NCBI RefSeq assembly: GCF_036850765.1
Contig: NC_089491.1
Coordinates: 183,995,520-184,059,519 of the forward strand
Source: Saccopteryx bilineata
Lineage: Eukaryota > Chordata > Mammalia > Chiroptera > Emballonuridae
Direction: 5' to 3'
DNA: 64,000 bases
Shown here: piece by piece, positions 56,576 through 64,000 of the stretch
Layout of the letters: the number at the start of each line of letters is the position of its first letter
Position numbering within the stretch: the stretch's first letter is position 1
Translations under genes and position numbers: made by a program
Notes under the pieces: model-generated
What the model was told of the DNA's origin: nothing
Seen by the model: the letters and a program-made list of their open reading frames with translations, nothing else
The model's database searches: none

Positions 56576-57072
56576 TAATTTTTTTTTTCATCCACAGTCT
56601 AAAATTAAATTTTTTATTTAATTCTCAATACTTATTTCCTGTTTAAAAAAAAAAGTTACCCATGCTGAAAGAAGAAAAATGTCCTCCAGCCCACAGGGGT
56701 TGTCACGTTACATTTTGTTTAGATGGAAAGATACTCGGCTCTGCTGAAGGGAAAAACCTCAGGAGGAAATAATAGACCACGTTTGAGTGCTTGTTGTGAA
56801 AACAGCTGGTTTCAATTTGATGCTATTTTTGCTTCTATTCAGACAGAAGTAGCTTGAGCACTTGATGCTTTGGTTTTTAAACTGTGTTTTGAGGAACCCT
56901 AGTGTGTCCCTAAGAAGAATCTCAGGGACAGTGGTAGCTGTAGGGTGAAGGTTAGAGTTTAAAAAAAACCCAAAACTTGTTTTACAATCGATGGTTTTGC
57001 TGTTTTAAAACAAAACAAAACTGAAAACCATTACTTGAAAGCTATTTGTGAGATAAATATATTCTCCTCTAT
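56576..57072. other. Intronic sequence, nothing recognised
   Basis: No repeat family or exon. Confidence 0.35.
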
Positions 57073-57395
57073 TGTAATGACAGTGGCCGACCCAGGCAGG
57101 TCCACAATGAATGAGGGTTGACAGTAGAGAAACTGCAGAGCCAGAGAGCGTTGGGCCATTCCGTTTATTAGAGTCTCACAACAGTGGATGAGTGCACACA
57201 GGCAGGGGAAACTGCTTCTAAGGCAAACAAACAGCAAAATGGTCCCTCACAGTGGTGGGCCGGCAATCCTCCCTCCACAATGCCCCCGAGCGCAAGCACC
57301 TTACATAGGCTGTGCAAACATGCTCATGCACCATCAATCAAAGTGCCTGCAGTCGGTACACCAGCTACAAGCCTAACACAGCCATTTTCCCAACA
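57073..57395 (-). repeat. LTR, minus, same family as 45.5 kb, diverged
   Basis: On the minus strand it starts TGTTGGGAAAATGG and contains 'gtgagactctaataaacgga' and 'atggcccaacgctctctggc', the family's R-region signature, ending near 'ggccactgtcattaca'. Confidence 0.65.
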
Positions 57396-57797
57396 CCTAT
57401 CATTTCACCTGTGGCAGTGACTGGGTTCTGTTCTATGGGCATCCAAGCCTTTAATCCACTGGAGGAATTTCACTGGACAGGACTGGTCCAGGCCATTGCA
57501 ATGGGTTCTCGCCCTCTCAGTGGGGGAGCAAGGGAAAATACACTGTTCAAGGGAGTTACTGTTTAGGAAGACGTGGTTTTCCTACTGTTTTTCTCCCCTA
57601 GCCACCTCAGGAACCTATGGTGGCTCTTCCTTCCCTTTGCCTAAAATAGATACAAATCCTATGATCAAACCAGGTGTTCAACCTTGGCGGCACACTAGAA
57701 CTTTCTATGCTGCTTAAAAATGGTATTGATAGCCAGGCTCCTCTGCAGGCCAATTAAACTGGACTCTCCAAGGAGTGGGGACCCCTCTTGGGTATAT
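57396..57797. other. Unassigned, possibly ERV-derived
   Basis: Lies between an LTR and a SINE. Short plus frames (57312-57717) have no motif I recognise. Confidence 0.3.
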
Positions 57798-57990
57798 ATT
57801 TTATTTTATTTATTGATTTTAGATGGCCAGAGGAAAGAAGTAGGGAGAGAGAGAAACACCAATCTGCTGTTCCATCCATCCACGCATTCATTGGTTGATT
57901 CCTGTATGTGCCCTCATCAGGGATGGAATCCACATACTTGGAACATCAGCACGACACTCCAAACAACTGGGCCAACTGGCCAGGGCCCTT
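57798..57990 (-). repeat. Old VES-like tRNA SINE, minus
   Basis: 'attttatttattgattttaga', 'gagagaaacaccaatctgctg', 'ttcattggttgattcctgtatgtgccc' and 'ccaactggccagggccc' are the reversed form of an older bat tRNA SINE. Confidence 0.75.
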
Positions 57991-58082
57991 TTTGGGCATT
58001 TCTGAAGAATGCCTCTGTTGATTGTGATAGGCAGCCAGGATGGTAACCTGGATTAAGACATCTTTCCTAAAGTTATCTCTGT

Positions 58083-58161
58083 TAGCCTGACCAGGCGGTG
58101 GTGCAGTGGATAGAGCATCGGACTGGGACATGGAGGACCCAGGTTCAAGACCCTGAAGTCG
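58083..58161 (+). mobile_element. Head of a tRNA SINE (CTGACCAGGCGGTGG type), fused to L1
   Basis: 'gcctgaccaggcggtggtgcagtggatagagcatcggactggg' and 'aggttcaagaccctgaagtcg', then the sequence switches to the L1 5' UTR. The body and tail of the SINE are absent here. Confidence 0.85.
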
Positions 58162-59503
58162 ATATAGACAAGATGGTGCTGGAGTAGGCGGACGTACCAG
58201 CATCTACCTCCCAGAACCAAAGTGGATTACAAACGAATTTTATGAACTATCATCTGGAAAACCAACTTTGGACTAAACTAAGAGGACTCTTCAACCAAGG
58301 AACACTGAAAAAGCCACACCGAGACTGGTAGGAAAAGCGGAAACGCGGAAACGCGGAGAGGGCTGCCCAGCTCCTCGGAGCAAACGGCAGCAGGGAGAGA
58401 CTCACATGGCGGGAAGTGAGTTTAGCAGAGGGGAAAGGGTCCTGAGCCCCAGGAACAAAGCCCCAGCCTGCAGCCCCAGAGCCCAGAAGAGGCGTAAGGA
58501 CAGTATTTAGCTGAAAACAAGTCAGGATACTGTTTTGAGAGTCTGATTTCTCAGACCCAGGATCCTTCTTTAAGGGACCGCACAGAACATCTCTCTCAAA
58601 AACAATCACCTGGGGCTCCTGGGGATGGGGGGAGAGAGGAGAGGACCACAGTAACAGGAAGAGAGTGTAATCTAGGAGGCATAGGGAGAAACATTTTGGG
58701 AGATAGCCACCCTAACCCCTGAGACGAGTCACTCCCCAAAGCTGAAGTGAATATTTCCCCCAGAAACAGCAATACCAACAAAGGGAAGCAGGAGAGCAGC
58801 CAAACAAGCTCCCCTGCAGCATTCAGAGCAGAGTCGCATAGAAGGAGGGAGCTTTCGGGTCTATAGTAGTGAGTCTTAGGGTCCGAGCTGTAACGTCCCC
58901 ACCCATGCGGCTGAGGGCGCACCGGAGAGCGGGCAGCAGCGGGAGACAAAAGCGTGGTTCTGCTGGCAGGGGCGGAAGCCGGCTGGCCACCACTGGGCTC
59001 AGGTGTGAGCTCAACCTTGCCCGGCTGGGGAGAAGGGGTCATGCAAAAGCGGTCAAGCTCAGCTGCCGACAGCCTGTAATCCAGCCTCCGGGAGAAGGGC
59101 GAAAACCCCGGAAAGGGTGGAGACCAGCCCCAAGCAAGGGCAGAGGAGCACAGCCCTGCCCCGCCCGTGCAACCCAGGTTTGCAGTCTAACTTGGTAGCT
59201 GGCTCCTCCCGCGGGGGTGGAGCCAAAAGCCCAGAAGAGGCGGAGTTCCGCTACAGAGCTGAGGTTGGGCACGCAGCCCTGCCCGGCGGTAGAGCCAAGG
59301 CTAGCAGCTGTTCCTTGAGTGGGATCCTCCTGCAAGGGCATGGCAAAAGCTCGGAAACAGGCGGAGACCCGCAGCTGAGCAAAGGTGCTCCCCAGTGCCC
59401 TCAGGACCGAGCATAACGTCACACACGGGGGTGGGGCAAAGGCCAAGGCCACCAACCCTTGTGCACCCAAGCACATGATCACAGCCACTCCTGTGAAGAG
59501 AAA
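58162..59503 (+). promoter_or_regulatory. L1 5' UTR / internal promoter region
   Basis: Starts 'agacaagatggtgctggagt' and 'ggcggacgtaccagcatctacctccc', as in mammalian L1 5' UTRs, and becomes GC-rich with many CpGs from about 58870. Long frames inside on both strands (up to 166 codons) are a by-product of the GC content. Confidence 0.75.
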
Positions 59504-60415
59504 ATGCGGAGGCAGAGAAATACAACACAAATAAACCAAGAGAAATCCCCAGAAAAGGACCTAAGTGAATCAGATATAACCAAATTACCAGATGCAGAGT
59601 TTAAAATAACGATTGTTAGGATGCTCAAAGATATTAGAACAACCATAGATGGCCATTACGAAAACCTAAATAAAGAGATAACAAATATAAAAAGGGACAT
59701 TGAAATAATAAAAAAGAATCAGTCAGAAATGATAAATACAATATCTGAAAAAAATAATACAATGGAAGGAATTAAAAGCAGGATGGATGAAGCAGAGAAT
59801 CGAATCAGTGATTTAGAGGACACAATAAAGGCACAGAAGCAGAGCAGAAAAAAGAAAACAGACTCAAAAACTCTGAGGAAACTCTAAGAGAGCTCTGTGA
59901 CAACATGAAGAGAAATAACATCTGCATCATAGGGGTTCCTGAAGAAGAAGAGAAAGAACAAGGGATAGAGACTTTGTTCAAACATATTATAGCGGAAAAC
60001 TTCCCCCAATTAAGGCAGGAAAACATTTCACATGTTCAGGAAGCACAGAAAACTCCATTAAGGAGAAACCCAAAGAAACCAACACCAAGACACATCATAA
60101 TTAAACTACCAAAGCTAAATGATAAAGAGAAAATATTAAAAGCTGCTAGAGAAAAAAAGAAAGACTATCACCTACAAAGGAGCCCCCATAAGGATGACTT
60201 CTGACTTCTCAACAGAAACACTTGAGGCCAGAAGGGAATGGCAAGAAATACTCAAAGTAATGCAGAACAAGAACCTACAACCAAGACTACTTTATCCAGC
60301 AAGGCTAACACTTAAAATTGAAGGAGAAATAAAAAGCTTTACAGACAAAAAAAACCTCAAGGATTTCACTGGAACCAAACCAAGGCTGCAAGAAATGCTA
60401 AGGGACCTGTTGTAA
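59504..60415 (+). pseudogene. L1 ORF1 (RNA-binding chaperone), frameshifted
   Basis: The start MRRQRNTTQINQEKSPEKDL fits L1 ORF1p. Residues ~40-120 form the coiled coil (NLNKEITNIKRDIEIIKKNQ). The frame then shifts near 59830-59890 into the RRM part (NNICIIGVPEEEEKEQGIE) and shifts back near 60190 to reach the C-terminal domain (TLEARREWQEILKVMQNKNL ... IKSFTDKKN). The stop at 60413-60415 is at the normal place. Two frameshifts make it non-functional. A 58-bp spacer separates it from ORF2. Confidence 0.9.
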
Positions 60416-60473
60416 ACAGATCAAAGGAAAAAAAGAATATAGCAAAAGAGAAATACAGTTTTAAAGAAAAAAA

Positions 60474-63400
60474 ATGGCAATAAACAATTACATATCAGTA
60501 GCTGCGTGGATAAGAAAACAGGACCCATACATATGCTGTCTACAAGAGACACACCTTAAATCAAAAGATGCACACAGACTGAAGATAAAAGGATGGAAAA
60601 AAATATTTCACGCAAATGGAAATGAAAAAAAAGCTGGGGTAGCAATACTTATATCAGACAAAATGGACTTTAAAACAAAGACCATAGTTAGAGATAAAGA
60701 AGGTCACTACATAATGATAAAGGGAGCAATCCAAAAGGAAGATATAACCATTATAAATATCTACACACCTAATATAGGAGCACCTAAATATATAAAGGAG
60801 ACTTTGATGGACTTAAAGGGCGAGATCAACAGCAATACTATAATAGTAGGGGATTTCAACACCCCATTAACATCATTAGATAGATCCTCAAGAAAGAAAA
60901 TTAACAAAGAAACAGCAGACTTAAAGGACATATTAGATCAACTCGATTTAATAGATATCTTCAGAACCTTTCACCCTAAAACAGCAGAATATACATTCTT
61001 TTCAAGCGCTCATGGCACATTCTCTAGAATAGACCACATGTTAGGGCACAAAAGTGGGCTCAACAAATTTAAGAAGATTGAAATCATATCGAGTACTTTC
61101 TCTGATCACAATGGCATTAAACTAGAAATCAACCACAATAGAAAAATTGAAAAACATTCAAACACTTGGAAACTAAATAGCATGTTATTAAACAATGAAT
61201 GGGTTAACATTGAGATCAAAGAAGAAATTAAAAAATTCCTAGAAACAAACGATAATGAGCATACATCAACTCAAAATTTATGGGACACAGCAAAAGCAGT
61301 CCTGAGAGGGAAGTTTATAGCATTACAGGCATACCTCAAGAAGCTAGAAAAAGCTCAAATAAACAACTTAACCCTGCAACTAAAAGAACTAGAAAAAGAA
61401 CAGCAAGTAAAGCCCAGAGCTAGTAGAAGGAAGGAAATAATAAAGACCAGAGCAGAAATAAATGACATAGAGGCTAAAGAAACAATACAGAGGACCAATG
61501 AAACCAGGAGCTGGTTCTTTGAAAAGGTAAACAAGATCGAGGAACCTTTAATGAGACTTACCAAGAAAAAAAGAGAGAGGACTCAAATAAATAAAATTAG
61601 AAACAAGAGTGGAGAAATAACAACTGACACAACAGAAATACAAAATATTGTAAGAAAATACTATGAAGAACTGTACGCCAAAAAACTAGACAACCTAGAT
61701 GAAATGGACAAATTCCTTGAATCATATAATCTTCCAAAAATCAATCTGGAAGAATCAGAAAACCTAAACAGACCAATTACAACAAAGGAGATTGAAACAG
61801 CTATCAAAAAACTCCCCAAAAAAAAAAGTCCTGGGCCTGATGGCTTCACAAGTGAATTCTACCAAATATTCAAAGAAGAACTAACTCCTATCCTTCTCAA
61901 GCTATTTCAAAAAATTCAAGAGGAAGGAAGACTTCCAAGCTCCTTTTATGAGGCGAGCATAATTCTGATTCCAAAACCAGGCAAAGACAACACAAAAAAA
62001 GAAAATTATAGGCCAATATCCCTGATGAACTTAGATGCAAAAATCCTCAACAAAATATTAGCAATCCGGATCCAGTAATATATGGAAAAAATCATACACC
62101 ATGATCAAGTATGATTTATTCTTGGGAGGCAAGGCTGGGAGAATATTCGCAAATCAATCAATGTGATTCATCACATAAACAAAAGGAAGGAAAAAAAACA
62201 CATGATAATTTCAATAGATGCAGAAAAAGCATTTGATAAAGTCCAGCACCCATTCATGATCAAAACTCTCTGCAAAGTGGGAATACAGGGAACATACCTC
62301 AACATGATAAAGGCCATCTATGACAAACCCACAGCCAACATCATACTCAATGGGAAAAAAATTAAAGCAATCCCCTTAAGATCAGGAACAAGGCAGGGGT
62401 GCCCCCTTTCACCACTCTTATTCAACATAGTTCTGGAAGTCCTAGCCACAGCAATCAGACAAGAAAAAGAAATAAAAGGCATCCAAATTGGAAAAGAAGA
62501 AGTAAAACTATCATTATTTGCAGATGATATGATATTGTATATAGAAAACCCTAAAGTCTCAGTCAAAAAACTACTAGACCTGATAAATGAATTTGGCAAG
62601 GTGGCAGGATATAAAATCAATACTCAGAAATCAGAGGCATTTTTATACACTAATAATGAACTGTCAGAAAGAGAAATCAAGGAATCAATCCTCTTTACCA
62701 TTGCAACCAAAAAAATAAAGTACCTAGGAATAAATCTAACCAAGGAGATTAAAGACTTGTACTCGGAAAATTATAAAACATTGATAAAAGAAATCAGGGA
62801 AGATACGAATAAGTGGAGGCATATACCGTGCTCATGGTTAGGAAGAATAAACATCATTAAAATGTCTATATTACCCAAAGCAATTTATATATTACCCAAA
62901 GCAATTTATAAATTCAATGCAATACCGATTAAAATACCAATGACTTACTTCAAAGACATAGAACACATATTCCAAAAATTTATATGGAACCAAAAGAGAA
63001 CACGAATAGCCTCAGCAATCTTGAAAAGGAAGAAAAAAGCAGGAGGTATCACACTTCCAGATATCAAGTTATATTATAAGGCCATTGTACTCAAAACAGC
63101 ATGGTACTAGCATAAGAACAGGCACATAGATCAATGGAACAGAACAGAGAACCCAGAAATAAACCCACAGCTCTATGGACAACTGATATTTGACAAAGGA
63201 GGTAAGACAATACAATGGAGTAAAGACAGCCTCTTCAACAAATGGTGTTGGGAAAACTGGACAGCTACCTGCAAAAAAATGAAACTGGACCACCAACTTA
63301 CACCACTCACAAAAATAAACTCAAAATGGATAAAAGACTTGAATGTAAGCCGTGAAACCATAAGCATCTTAGAAGAAAACATAGGCAGTAAGCTCTCTGA

Positions 63401-64000
63401 AATCTCTCGCAGCAATATATTTGCTGATTTGTCTCCACAGGCAAGTGAAGTAAAAGACAGGATAAACAAATGGGACTTTATCAAACTAAAAAGCTCCTGC
63501 ACAGCTAAAGACTATAAGAACAGAATAAAAAGACAAACTACACAATGGGAGAATATATTTGACAATACATCTGATAAGGGGTTAATAACCAAAATTTATA
63601 AAGAACTTGTAAAACTTAATACCAGGAAGACAAACAATCCAATCCAAAAATGGGCAAAAGAAATGAATAGACACTTCTCCAAAGAGGACACACAGATGGC
63701 CAACAGGCATATGAAAAAATGTTCAACATCACTAATGAGTAGAGAAATGCAAATTAAAACCACAATGAGATATCACCTCACACCAGTCAGAATGGCGCTC
63801 ATCAATAAAACAACACAGAATAAGTGCTGGCGAGGATGTGGAGAAAAGGGAACACCCCTGCACTGCTAGTGGGAATGCAGACTGGTGCAGCCACGGTGGA
63901 AAACAGTATGGAGATTCCTCAAGAAATTAAAAATCGAACTGCCTTTTGACCCAGCTATACCACTGTTAGGAATATACCCCAAGAACACCATAGCGCTGTT
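60474..64000 (+). pseudogene. L1 ORF2 (endonuclease-reverse transcriptase), incomplete
   Basis: A single reading frame spans the rest of the window and is broken by in-frame stops only: 62076-62078, 62112-62114, 63108-63110 and 63867-63869. The endonuclease shows [21 protein letters not shown] and SDHNGIKL. Right after MAINNYIS the protein jumps to AWIRKQD, so about 18 residues containing the conserved LNVNGL motif (active-site Asn) are missing. The reverse transcriptase shows [52 protein letters not shown] and FADDMILY, with the catalytic FADD intact. A 7-residue tandem duplication (ILPKAIY twice) occurs near 62868-62910. The Cys-rich C terminus continues at the window end. Confidence 0.93.

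Larger units (their letters stand above)
58162..64000 (+). mobile_element. Near full-length L1, runs off the window end
   Basis: 5' UTR, ORF1 and most of ORF2 are present in order on the plus strand, antisense to PPM1H. The last bases still encode ORF2, so its 3' UTR and tail lie beyond the window. Both ORFs are broken, so it is inactive. Confidence 0.93.

Noticed and set aside
58870..59460. CpG-rich island as a possible PPM1H promoter or first exon
   Set aside because: It is continuous with the L1 5' UTR leading into ORF1, and no PPM1H N-terminal coding sequence is visible on the minus strand.
58250..59539. Several 100-166 codon ORFs, mainly minus strand
   Set aside because: They fall in the GC-rich L1 5' UTR, where stops are rare, and have no recognised domain.

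Overview
The window is mammalian nuclear DNA, most likely from a rhinolophoid (horseshoe or leaf-nosed) bat. The main clue is the SINE content. At least nine copies belong to a roughly 400-bp tRNA-derived SINE with a GGTTGGCTCAGCGGTAGAGC head and a long GC-rich body, which matches what I remember of Rhin-1 from horseshoe bats. They are mixed with two other tRNA SINE families, and the typical vespertilionid VES consensus is absent. The organism call rests on memory of these families, not on a search.

Only one host coding segment is supported: a 166-bp minus-strand exon at 3194-3359 with canonical splice sites. It matches a coding exon near the 5' end of PPM1H, a PP2C-type phosphatase. PPM1H would then run right to left. 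Positions 1-3191 belong to the intron downstream of the exon, and the remaining ~60 kb to the large upstream intron. No other host exon, rRNA or functional tRNA was recognised.

The intron is a layered archive of transposable elements. 0-16 kb: old L1, L2 and MIR relics, a few SINEs and a 640-bp hAT element with matching ends. 16-23 kb: a hAT element with a transposase remnant and an L1 tail inside it, plus two copies of a ~335-bp hAT MITE with perfect 8-bp target duplications. 24-25 kb: a decayed coding remnant resembling a transposon-like protein family I know from invertebrates and fishes. 25.6-26.5 kb: a solo LTR split by a SINE. 26.8-30 kb: a second LTR that received a Helitron with both ends intact (26985-29581); a related LTR at 56.0-56.6 kb shows the empty site. 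33-44 kb: SINEs, a pogo/Tigger-like element and several LTRs. 45.5-52.4 kb: a decayed class III-like endogenous retrovirus without a reverse transcriptase, holding a 5'-truncated L1 (itself with two SINEs) and a complete class II-type solo LTR. 58.2-64 kb: a long plus-strand L1 that runs off the window end, with point stops in ORF2 and a deletion at the endonuclease N terminus.

The most interesting items are the Helitron, whose termini are confirmed by an in-window empty site and whose ORF was interrupted by a SINE without loss of frame; the unclassified transposase-like remnant at 24 kb; and a small ERV ORF with a membrane segment and coiled coil that overlaps the start of gag.
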